Assembly (NCBI GenBank): GCA_947561715.1
Contig: OX387204.1
Location: 3,167,001-3,231,000 of the forward strand
Reading direction: 5' to 3'
DNA length: 64,000 nt
DNA from: Ascidia mentula
Lineage: Eukaryota > Chordata > Ascidiacea > Phlebobranchia > Ascidiidae
Part shown: positions 27,252 through 37,879 of the stretch, in pieces
Numbering within the stretch: position 1 is the first letter of the stretch
Layout of the letters: every line of letters begins with the position of its first letter
Made by a program: the position numbers and the translations under genes
The notes under the pieces: model-generated
Seen by the model: the letters and a program-made list of their open reading frames with translations, nothing else
Told to the model about the DNA's origin: nothing
Database searches by the model: none

Positions 27252-30200
27252 TTACAAAACAGGTTTTTCCAATATAGGCCAGAGAGCGTTAGTGAGCTGC
27301 ATGGATTTCGCTCTTACAAAAACAAGTCATGCCGTGAGTGTAATCTTTAGTTCACCAAATTCATTTTCAATGGAAATAGAAAAAAAGTCGTACCTGGCGT
27401 TGAGACGCTTGCATGGCAGTCTTCTGCATAAATTCCTTAACGTTGTGGCCATTCGACTTCACGTGTTTCCGCAGAGAACTTGGGTCTGTGTAACTTTTCT
27501 CACATCCTGGAAGAACGGCAGCGTTAATGTCTGAATATTTATTGACCAACGAATTCCGGGTCTAGTTGCCATGGTGATTGTGCACTGCCAACGCCAAGGC
27601 GGTAAATGGAATTTGATTTGGGATAATGCATGGTTGTCTTTGCAGTTACCATGGTGGTTTGAGACAGTTGCTGCCTTATGTTTGTTTAATCGTCAGGATT
27701 GCCCGATGACAAATGGCCTGTTTCACCTCGATGGAGATATGGACCCGGACGAATCACAACGAGATGGCAGTAAATCAAATTTAATTTGGAGACATAAATA
27801 GCTCTCATTTTTGTCTTTGATCAAAATAGCGGTTTTAATTAATATGCAACATTGTCCCATGGTAATTTCTGTCAGAACTAGCTTCACGCCACTGTCGGCG
27901 ATTTATACAGCAAAAAGTCTGCCAACGAGTTCTTTCTGATGTTGATTGGATTCAATTTAATTCTAGTTTAATGATGGATTTATTCTATTTCTCATTCTCA
28001 TCTTTGAAAAAAAAAATCGAGTTGCCCGAAATTCCATTCTAACAAAATTTGGAAAAGCGAAGAAATTTAGTTGTCCAAACCTGCTACTAAAGTTTTGTCC
28101 TAACGAAAAAACTTTCATTTAATTGCTTAAAGTGGCTCCATGCCCTTTAGCTGAAGATTCTTGCATGCTTACCAGGCATTTTACAGGCGTAAGGTTTTCT
28201 GATCAAATGAGTTCGCTGGTGTTTAAATCGGTCACTTGAGTTGCTGAACTTTTTGCTGCAACCCTCGTACGAACATTCGAAAGGTCGCTCGCCTGAAACA
28301 AGAAAGAAATTAAGCGTAAAACAAACAACTTCGGGGCGATTTTCTGCGACCCTTCAAACAGCTTTAGGCATGCTGTCAAAAGCATAGCGAAAATGTGGTC
28401 GATGAAAATGACGTTGCAGTTTACGGTTATCAACATTAGCGATTCATGCCAAATGGAATCAATACTTGTTAATAGATTTTCCAAAACGTCTCACGAAAAA
28501 TTGTTCTCTCGTTTAAATTATCCCTAAATGCTAATGGAGACCACATACAAAACGGTGCGGGTCTTTAAATATTTTCCGTCAAATATTTTTTTCTCCAGTT
28601 AATTTTCCGTTTTCCCGATATTGCCACATCCTCCAGCGAGTACATGCTCAAAAGCCACTGACCTGTGTGTGACCTGTGGTGTATTTTTAGATTCTCCAAT
28701 CTCGAGAACTTCTTCCCGCACTTGTCGCAAGCGTGAGGTTTCTCGCACGTGTGTATTCTCATGTGAATCTGCATCTTGTATCTGGTAGCCATTAAAACAA
28801 CTCTAGATTAATTATTGTTCACGGCAGCTGAAATGTTGTAAGAGTTGGTACAGTTTGAATATTAATAGTGATCATGACTTTACATGTTAGGAAATCGCTT
28901 GTTTGTTTTTTCGCGGATTAATTGTTCTCCCGGAATTTAAAGCGGTAAATTCTTCTCCCAACGTCCTATCAGGGCCAATTCGAAACATTAAAGCCACTTG
29001 GATCAATGAGCATACTTGAAGATGTTTAGAATACAAACATATGTACGCACATTTAATCCATTACTAAGGCCTAAATCTCGTATATGTAGGTCCTAAAAAA
29101 ATTATACCATTTGACTCGGTATATGAACAATATTCCTTGACCAAAACGAGTAGCACATGGTAATGTTTCAATACAAACAACCCAAAGTTCATCACACGCC
29201 CAGTGATAAGTGATGCTAGTCTGTTGCACCTTACAGAAGTCGGGCTGCGTCCTTTTTTATTTGGTCGGCGCTGATGTCGTTTAACCATTGCGGTCAGTAT
29301 ATCCATATCTCCTATGTGCCAATGTAGCCTAGACGGCTCCATATCGCCGAACGAAAAACTAAAGGTCGATTTGAGCGTGAGCATTTGATCTGCGCCCGAC
29401 GCTAAAATTTACAATTTGGTTGACATTTACCAACGGCAAACACCGGGGGCGTCGGGACGACCCGCTTGGCCTGCCCACGTCATTCGGCCTTACATTCGAA
29501 GCGACCCTAGCCTTGGAAAAACAGTACAACGGTCATTTATGTTCAATTCGCAAAAATGCAGCTGGGCTTCAAAAACGCTTCGTCATGCTGTATTATTTTT
29601 CCAGCGCTATATGCAGCAAAGCAACGAACTGAAAATGTACATGTATATTTAAATGCGGTATATGTGTGTTTGTATTGCCATCAAGGCTTGCTTCATTACA
29701 ACTTAGGAAGTCAATTGACACAGGGGTTGTGCATTTGGGAAAAAATAATACTGTCTGCGAACATTACTTCTTTGTTATCAATGCAACCAATTAAATCAGA
29801 TTGAAATTATATTTTTTTCTTCTTCGGGGTGTTATAAAGATTGCAGTAAAGAAAGTAATTTGGTACCTTGCGTTAAAAGTCCTTCCAAGTCGTGGACACG
29901 AATCCCACATGCAGATATAAGCAGAACTATGCTTGCTGCCATCTATATGACAGCTGTTTACATGAGCAACCAAATCCTCTTGGTTGTCGAATCCAGATCC
30001 GCAACGAAACCACCTCAAATACAAAACAATTTTAAAGGCTCAAATCCGTTTAATTCGACGTTACATTTTAAGTTGGTTTTTATGGTTTACGCTGCAGATT
30101 TTTGCAAGCACAAGAGCAGCACTGGGTGAAATCGGTTTATATAATATTAGATAACGATTTTCGGGTTTCAAATTCAAATTCCCTGAGTTCGCTTATTTGA

Positions 30201-31452
30201 TTTAATGACAGGCCACCCAGAGGCATGTAGTTTAGGCGAAGAACTATTATGTCGACAATAACATTTGTAGTTGTGGGTAGGTTGTCAGCGCATGGGATAC
30301 ACGATGCGTCAGCTACCCCCGTCTGGCTCTGTTGAACGAAGTCTGGTGTTTTTACTGGTTTACAACGCAACGGCGTACATACGGTAGAAGCCTATTTATA
30401 CATGCACCCTGTGGTTCGATCTGAGGCCAGACTCACGTTTGAACTTCGACAATTTAACTTAAGTGAGGTTTCATGATTTTCCAACCACCAGCGTAAAGTT
30501 GTTTATATTTTGTGCGACTGAGCATCCAAAATTGAAAAGTTTGCGAGTCTTCCTTAACTTTCGATATACCCTAAGCAGTTTTGTGAGACAATGGAAATAA
30601 GCTGGATGAGTTCAACGATTTTGCGGTTTACGGTATTTTCGTGGTGATTTAATAAAATAAAAAATGGATTGGAAGTTATGGTCATGGTGGGAAAAATCCA
30701 CAGACGTCATATTTCTATTTCTAGCAACAAAAATATTGTAATGCCTTTGTAGTGAAATGTTTTCTGTACGACGAGGAAGGAGCACTTAGTCGACTCAAAC
30801 CTCAGCGACAATGGAAAATATTCTCAACTCACCTGCAAGTTAAACTGGGCCGTGTCGCACTTCCGCAACTATCCTTGCAACCGGAAGTGTGCGGTAGTTC
30901 CGTTTTCGGGACAACCTGTGACGATACCTCGCCGCAAGAAACGGATGAGAGGTCAGTGCGTAGAGGCTGATAGAACACAGGCCACGCGACTTCAGGGGCC
31001 GGATAATGAAATTCTTGCTTCGGTCGCTTCATTGGCAAAATCTTGACGACGTTTCGTGGGGGTGCGGCCAAACATAACGGCTCGTTTGTACCTCGTCTTT
31101 CGCGCTTGCGTGTTTCAGACGAACTAGAAGCTGTCGAACGATCCAAGGATATAGAACGGTCTGTCCCTGACGCAGGTTTTATTCTGCTACCGTTTTTTTC
31201 CTTTGTTGATTCAAGATCGACTTTTGTCGGTCCATGTTTATCATCATCCGTGTCCATACCAGAGGCTCCGCATTTACATGTGGTAATGGCGCTATCAGTT
31301 TGTGTTGCACTTTCCGATGTTTTATTGTCCATCTTGGCTGTATGGGCGTTTGACATTTGGCCTTTGAATGACTGGTATTTCTGTGGAGCTGACAAAAACA
31401 CCACCACCTCTCTGCCTTTAGTGGACAAGTCCAGCACAGCAAAATCCCCCAT
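27252..31452 (-). CDS. GLIS2: GLIS2-like Kruppel zinc-finger transcription factor (6 exons)
   Basis: A nuclear DNA-binding factor of the GLI/GLIS/ZIC superfamily. Exons in transcription order: 30833-31452, 29867-30013, 28663-28781, 28173-28292, 27394-27506, 27252-27296; 1164 nt give 387 aa plus stop. Five C2H2 fingers occupy about residues 206-355: finger 1 CRWFRC..HVNSCH (its first Cys and Arg are split across the exon 1/2 junction), finger 2 CMWDSC with [17 protein letters not shown], finger 3 [21 protein letters not shown], finger 4 [20 protein letters not shown], finger 5 [20 protein letters not shown]. The two-residue Cys spacing of finger 3 favours GLIS2 over GLIS1/3. The N-terminal 205 residues are low in recognisable domains apart from AVLDLSTKG. 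After finger 5 there are only about 30 residues, ending in a 14-codon exon (WPILEKPVL), far shorter than the human tail. Confidence 0.92.
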
Positions 31453-33244
31453 AATGCTTTATTTTGGTTTAGAACAAAATTATGTATGTAGGTTTACAGA
31501 AGACATAATTGATCACCAACCTGTTTTCAATAACAAAAACACACGTTTAAAAACATGTATCGGCACTTTTGCTAGTATCAGGTAAAGAGTATAGGCTGCA
31601 CTTTGCGTGAGCAGAGATCAACGCACTAAACTGAAATATACCTTTGTCTCTAACGGTTTGTCTGTGTTGACCTTGCTTAACTCTGTCCTAAAACGTTTCG
31701 TTCGTGCTCTCCTGAAGCAAATAGTGGTCGAAGTTTCCAGAAAATGGCTTCCACAGCCTGAAAGACTGGTTGCACTGAAAGACACCCCCCTCCGCTATTG
31801 CGCCGTGGGAGAGATCGCGCCGGCCGTTTGCTGACGCACAATGCTCACATAATCCACCTCCCGCAGCGCAAACTAAATGCCTCACGCCGCGCCGTTCGCT
31901 TTTTGTTTGTCAAAGCGAGGGCGATGCGCGGTCGCGTTATATGATAGCGGTGAAAGCGCGTGTAGCACTAGACAAGGCGGACACCCTGTGGGGCCCGATA
32001 AGCGTCTGCTCTTGGTTCCGCATGCGACAGAGATTGAGTGTTCTGGTGTTATTGGCTTATTAACCTCCCACGTTGACATCAACAGTACCTAGGGTTGCTG
32101 CTGGTGTGCGTGGTGCGAATTAGAACTGGAATTCGGCGTGTGCCGCAAAACATTGCTCAAAGTAATGAAAAAAAATTATAGGAGCACTTTTCGGTTGGGG
32201 AAGAATTCGGAATGGATTTGTGATTCACGGACGGAAGTGTGTGTTTGGCAAAAAATTAAATGAAACAATTGTCGTTTGAAAATTGTGGACCGCACATGAG
32301 TCACATTCTTTTTTACGGTGTTGGTCAACCCCCAATGTTTCTTAATCGAGGTCGAATCTGAATAATTTAAGGGTACGTGTCACTAAATCGGATGAAAATT
32401 TCATTTACAGTTTAAAAACAGCATGCTCTGTTTTTGGGCGTGGCCTTCATCCGAGCACCAGCTTTATTCCAAACCCACTTGTACAAATCCTTGTATTTTT
32501 TTGTGGTGGTGTAGTAAACTAGCTGACATACGCGTGCAAAACTATACTACTTTCGCCATTTTGTCAGCGACCTGTTACATACGCAGTCGTCGCTTTTATG
32601 CATATATAAACATACCCATTTCGCTCTTGATTCTCGGCGAAAAAAAAACAAAAAATAAAATGCAAGAGCAAAATAGAACTTGTTTTATTTTATCCATTGT
32701 TCGGTTTTCAGATAATTCAGCAGCATTGACGTAGTCAGGGAACAGCCAATGGGACAACTGCCCATCCAAATATCTATGTCAACGTTTCCCAACGTGGGTT
32801 GCATGAGCTTGGCTGGTTTTTAGCAGAAACATCTAAATTAGTCTGTTGAGGTTTTAGGCAACAGTCGAGCCCGATAACACAAGGAAATAATATTAACCAA
32901 TTGTTGTGAGGTTTTAAAACTTTAACAACCACAATTTAAGAGTAAAACGTATTTACTACACGTTGCTGATGTATTTGGGGTTCCTTGTAAACTTTAATAT
33001 CGTTATCAGTGTTCCGCAGCAAAAAAATTTAGGGAACACTGATTTTAAGGTAGTTTGGATTTTTCCACACGTCAAATTTCTGGCTAATTTTTTTATTTAC
33101 AGAGTTTGCCATTAGTCCGGCATAGTCGTTTTCTGCTTCGTGAGATGATATTTCAGACCAACAGCTTGTACTCGCCCAAACTGATAACATAATAACACGA
33201 AGTAACAAACAACTGACGTGCACGGCAGATGAAAAAAATTTACA
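31453..33244. other. Region between the GLIS2-like and THAP genes
   Basis: This 1.8 kb contains the upstream region of the zinc-finger gene and the 3' flank of the THAP gene; both are on the minus strand. A CG-rich stretch at about 31790-32060 is the likely proximal promoter of the zinc-finger gene. The AT-rich remainder shows no coding structure. Confidence 0.45.
33092..33097 (-). terminator. Poly(A) signal candidate of the THAP gene
   Basis: AATAAA on the minus strand, about 150 nt past the stop codon of the THAP/transposase-derived gene. Confidence 0.5.
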
Positions 33245-35078
33245 TCAATTTTCTGTGTCCAAGCATGCCAAAGAGGCGCAAAGTTTCGCAATTTTATCCC
33301 AAAGCTCATCAGCGCATTCGAATCTCCTCTCGGACAAAATCTGGAAATCCCCAGCGCTTTTGATCATTTGCTTGCAAACCGCATAAGAAAGATCTTTGGT
33401 TGGAACTTGCTGTTCCTCGTCCACCTCCAATACAACGCCAAGTTCGATATCCCGTTTTAACACTACGCGTTTAGTAGGCAACAAGTACACCTTGTCGTGG
33501 TCCGTTAAAAGGTCCATGAACGCGCGGGATTCTTGTAGGATTGGCATTATGGGTGCGCCCTCCTCCACCAACGATCCAACGAACACCAACTGCTTGCAAC
33601 TGCTCACTACGCAGACAGCATGCTTAGTGATGGTTTCATATTCTGAGGTGGGGTCGTATATCCAGCTTGAAGAATCATTGGACTTGGCGACCACCTTGGA
33701 AACGGCAACGTAGCCTACGTAATAGCACTGATGTTGGTCAACTACATCAGAAACCGAAGCTTTTAGCACTTCCAATTTTTGTGCGTTGTGTTTTTCCATT
33801 GCAAGCGACATGGCTTTTATCCAGGATAAGTAGATCTTGCAAACTTCTTCAACTGGAATGGAGTAAACAATTGACAAAAGTCTATCTGGAATGTTAAGTT
33901 TGAGTTTTGTAAGTGTTAAAAGTAATTGGGTAATTGGTCTCAACATAGTATGAAAGTTCTGTTTTAAATATGGTTCTGAGATGGTAATAACATAAGTGAA
34001 GGCCTGGTAGGTCATAATTCCAGTCAACTTTTCAGTCAATTCATGAGTGTTTTCGATATCTTCCTTGTCCACAGGCGCCATTGAATATTCTTCCTTGAAC
34101 GTTTGGTACTCTTGAGTGAGAGTATTAACTTCCAGTTTTAGTTGAGTGTTGATAACCACTGGGTTTTCACCTGAAGAAAATGGCAGAACTTAATTAATAA
34201 TACTGCCAAAAGATAAACAAATACAAGCATATTTATGTATGTGTCAAAGGCAACCAAACAAATGCTTCTACTTGTACAGCCTTTATTTTCATTGATACTG
34301 CTATATGACAAGGCACCAACTGCAAAAGCCCTTTCCTGTGCAATCTTAGCTCTTGTATTTAGATAATTAGGTTCAAGGCATAGCAGCCACAGCATTTTAT
34401 TTGCAATGCTTTGACGAGTGATGCCAGTAAGGCTGTATTTTTTCCTTATCATCATTATTTATAATTTTTTTTTTAATTTTGACTTCCTACAATGTGTAGA
34501 TTGTAGGAAATTTTTAGGATTGTAGGAATTTTCTTTGACAATTTAAAGTTTCGGATGGACTTATCTGCACAAACTAGAAAATGATGAATAATCCAAAAAC
34601 ATTACTTGATTCCAAGATGAACTTGTCTCCACTTCTCGGAGGCAAAATAATCACATTTTCATCAAAGAGGGGATTGGTATTTGGATTAGGGACTGTGTCT
34701 CTAGGCATTGTCTTGTGCCGCTTGCATGACAAGTTAATGGTGGGAATAGCTTCTGGCTTTAATGCAGTCGTCAATACCTCGGTGTCTAAAAAATATTAAT
34801 GCAAAATATGTCAATTTGCGCAGCCTCATCTCATTTTAACGACCCAATGTTTTCTTTTCCAAACCCTACTCACCACCAATCTTGCAGGTGTAAAAATCAT
34901 CATCTGTAAAATGTTTAGGACAGATCACAGATCGTATATAAGGCTTCCAATTCCGATCACGGCACACCTGATGGCACTTTTTTATTTGTGTTGTCCACTG
35001 CTCATGCAACGGGCCTTCATCTGGGTATTTGTATGGTGCATCAACATTGAAGCAGCCCGGTACACAACAACGTGACAT
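33245..35078 (-). CDS. THAP-domain protein with transposase-derived HTH and degenerate DDE-like region (domesticated)
   Basis: Three phase-compatible exons in transcription order: 34874-35078, 34606-34785, 33245-34170; 1311 nt give 436 aa plus stop. Residues 1-68 are a THAP zinc finger: CCVPGC at the start, Trp28, and CPKHF at 53-57 supply the C2CH ligands. A low-complexity linker follows to about 170. Residues about 177-250 match the helix-turn-helix module of PIF/Harbinger-ISL2EU transposases (family HTH_Tnp_4): TGIMTYQAFTYV, LRPITQLLLTLTKLKLN, VCKIYLSWIKAM. The last 160 residues parallel the DDE_Tnp_4 fold (HAVCVVSSCKQLVFVGSL, ESRAFMDLLTDHDKVYLLP), but the family's GRxSD and ADRGF acidic motifs are absent. 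ISL2EU transposons encode a THAP protein and such a transposase, so this looks like a host gene made from one. The ATG directly follows an AG acceptor, which leaves open an upstream exon. Function unknown, probably DNA binding. Confidence 0.78.
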
Positions 35079-35425
35079 CTGCTTAAACAACGTACGAGCA
35101 GTAACAAGAATGTTAGCTCCAAACTAAGAAAATATCAATAACCACAAGAGTCTGTGTTTTTTTTCTAAAACACAGTAAAAAGATATATGGAGCACGAAGA
35201 ATTACAGCTCATGTTCATACAAATTAATATAACATGCAACAAAAACATGCATATATTCCAGCTGAATCGAGAGAAATGCACACAATAAATAAATTAGTCA
35301 TCCCCACAGCAACAGACTCCACTCACACAAAAAAATGAAAATATCACAACTAATCAGTTTCAACCAAACATCACTAATGTTTGTTGCTATGACACAAGAA
35401 ACTTTTTTGATTACATTAAGGGCAC

Positions 35426-35731
35426 CTTTAATATAGGGTCTGGAAACGCATTATTTGGGGCTCCGGCGGGAAAATGAATTGAACAAACTCTTGAGGTCCT
35501 ATTTGGAAACCATGACACGGTATTGCAAACCTGAATATTTTCAGTCCACCTTTGCCTGGTTTCGCTATCCAACTCTGCACTGGGAAACTTGTAAAGACTA
35601 AACGGGGGAGCACAATGGCAACGACCAATGCCGTAGTCGCAACTATGTTTCGGGCAATACTCTCTGAAACTTTGTTTGCGACTACAGTGGCTGTTTTTGC
35701 ATGCGTCTATACAGCAATAACGAAAACTCAT
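35426..35731 (-). CDS. Second THAP-domain exon (possible first exon of the same gene)
   Basis: A 102-codon frame starting MSFRYCCIDACKNSHC. A THAP-type C2CH pattern is visible: CCIDAC near the start, PPFSLYKFPS, then RQRWTENI, and CSIHF at the end, with about 20 extra residues including a Cys/His-rich CPKHSCDYGIGRCHC before the FSLYKFP strand. The donor AAG|GTGCCC leaves phase 0, and the acceptor just before the neighbouring THAP ATG is also phase 0, so joining gives a 538-aa protein with two THAP domains. Without splicing, the frame runs only 5 codons further to a stop. It could instead be an alternative first exon or a separate THAP-only gene. Confidence 0.55.
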
Positions 35732-35957
35732 TAATGACAGATGATGAAAATTTGGCGTGCCTGCATTGTTTTGCAGGAATCCAAAACACCGCAGCTTTCA
35801 GAGGAATTCACAAACGCAAGGTATTGTGCAATGAAGCGTGGAGACGACGAAAGCCGACATGCCTGTTTTTGCACAGATTTCTATGTTACATAGACTTATA
35901 TATGAATCGCATATCTCGACTCATTCTGGTGACGTTTGTCGTGGTAGACACTTAAAC

Positions 35958-36149
35958 CAGAGCTTCCCAACCTTTTTCAGTTCGCGACCCACTTTTAATG
36001 CAAGTTTTATTGTGCGACCCACAATGAGATTTGACCAGACGAATAAAAAACAATTATAATGCAACAATTTCGTGATCTAATAGGAAAATGTAACATTCAG
36101 AAATGCTTCGCGACCCACCTGAAATAGCTTCACTGGTTGGGAAGCACTG
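35958..36149. mobile_element. 192-bp non-autonomous hAT (Charlie-type) element with perfect 8-bp target duplication
   Basis: It starts CAGAGCTTCCCAACC and ends GGTTGGGAAGCACTG, inverted repeats of the CAGNGCTTCCCAACC kind seen in Charlie-like hAT elements, followed inside by the family-like CGCGACCCAC motif near both ends. ACTTAAAC is duplicated exactly at 35950-35957 and 36150-36157. It has no coding capacity. It sits a few hundred bp upstream of the THAP exons. Confidence 0.88.
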
Positions 36150-37879
36150 ACTTAAACCACCTCACGGACGGGCGAAACGGGATTTCCCCGGTTCATCGTG
36201 ATATGGTTAAAATAGCATTTCAGACATGTTTGTAGGAAATATCATTCTTTCTGAACTAAAGTAGTTATCAAGGCATTGTATAGAGGTATTTCAAAAGCAA
36301 GCAAAACATATTCCATCAACGAAACGTTGGTTTCGTTTGTTTTCGGGTTTATCACTGCGGCATATGCCCTTGTCCCCCAAATTATGTATCAAATATACAC
36401 TGGTGTGATAGTCGAAAATAAATTTTGTAATCCCTTATTTGTCTGAATTTCAGACTCTGAAGTTGCAGCATATTCCCCCCTTCTGGATCTGCCCTGTATG
36501 TGGAGCATAGGGCGCTGCACAAAACATAAAAGGTTAGGAACCACTTCTACCTAAATCAGTAATGATGCTAAACAGCCATCAGCTGTGAAAATCATCAACA
36601 CTGCCGTTTGCGTCAGAACAATCGAGTTTTTTGCTAAAATGTCCATCCTCGACTGATTTTGCCAGGCATATTATCAATACAAAAAGGCTCTTCCTGCTGT
36701 ATTTGTGAATAAATTTTTGCGTTTGTACTCGTGAAGAGGTTTCCACAAATGCAATAAAAGAGATTGGATGAAAACGCATGTAATTTTAGGAATGTGCTAC
36801 TACTTCTTTATGTTTTTAAACACCAACGGCCGGCAAAATTTAATTCTGGCGGGGCGAAATTAAGCAAAAAACACTGGATCTTTTATTGCATTACAGATTT
36901 TTGTGCATGCGAAACACTACATTTTAAATAAGAAATTAATCTTTTCAACCGACCTAGCTAAATTTATGTTAATATATAAGAACGGACAACTGTGTCATTC
37001 GATTGGATTACCTCATCGGGTAAAAAATACCCTTTGTAGTCTTTATACGGTAAATCTGCACAAAAACAATATTATGCGGTTATTGTCGTTACGCTTGATT
37101 GTTTCTGGGAGGTGGTGCGCAGATAATCACTGCCACACCGGCGTCCAAGATCAAAGAGAACTTGGTCGTTAATTACTGGTTACTTGTACTTAACATTACC
37201 CAAAAGCCTAATGAGAGTTTTTGTAACTATCAAGAATGTTGTTGTAAATTAGTTTATATAGACTAGTTTTTTTGGCTTTTGCAGTATATGTAAGGATATG
37301 TTTCTTGATAAAACATTTGTGGATAAGTTGTATACCGATAGCGATTAGTTGACATATGGTATGAATGCTATTGGCAAAGGTTTCATCCTTTAGTATGGAT
37401 GAACCAGATTCCCAGTTTTTGCCAACATCACTCACATGTATGAGAAGGACAAGCACAGGTAACAAATTGTTGAATAAATGTACTACCTTCTTCGGCTGTG
37501 TTCGGTTTCTGAAAAGTATGTCGTTTTTAACAATTTTATTGTAGAAAAATAGATATGGAAAAAATACCATATGTGGAAAGTTTATGTTTTGTGTGGATCT
37601 ATGTAATGTAAAGTCAGCTTTTTGGTGTTTGTAGGGATGCTCACAAGTTAGAAACATGTGTTTATATTGGGCCAATACCTAAGAAACACCAGCATATCTT
37701 TAAGAAAAAACGTTTATGTGACTCATTGGCTCCTGTTTTAGATAAACACAGATAGCTTTGTTGGTGTGCAGTTTTAACTGTGTTGAAAGTACAGGAACCC
37801 TATGAAGCAACTTTGATAGTTTCATTGTGTCTCATTATGTTTTGGCAATAATAACACTCTATACATTTTACTGTATCAG
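36150..37879. other. Region between the THAP gene and the first recognised FAM199X exon
   Basis: AT-rich sequence that probably holds the promoter and any untranslated or first coding exon of the FAM199X gene; I could not place that exon. A short G+C-richer block near 37120-37165 follows a CGCAG and reads ITATPASKIKENL in one frame, but its donor is poor. The 155-codon minus-strand frame at 37208-37675 has no family similarity. Confidence 0.4.

Noticed and set aside
29064-29384. 106-codon minus-strand frame within the GLIS2-like intron
   Set aside because: Checked as an extra zinc-finger exon; it has no Cys/His pattern, and the flanking exons already join in phase without it.
37208-37675. 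155-codon minus-strand frame
   Set aside because: Composition follows the local AT-rich DNA (Lys/Asn/Ile/Phe/Tyr-rich), with no domain, signal or promoter; likely chance.
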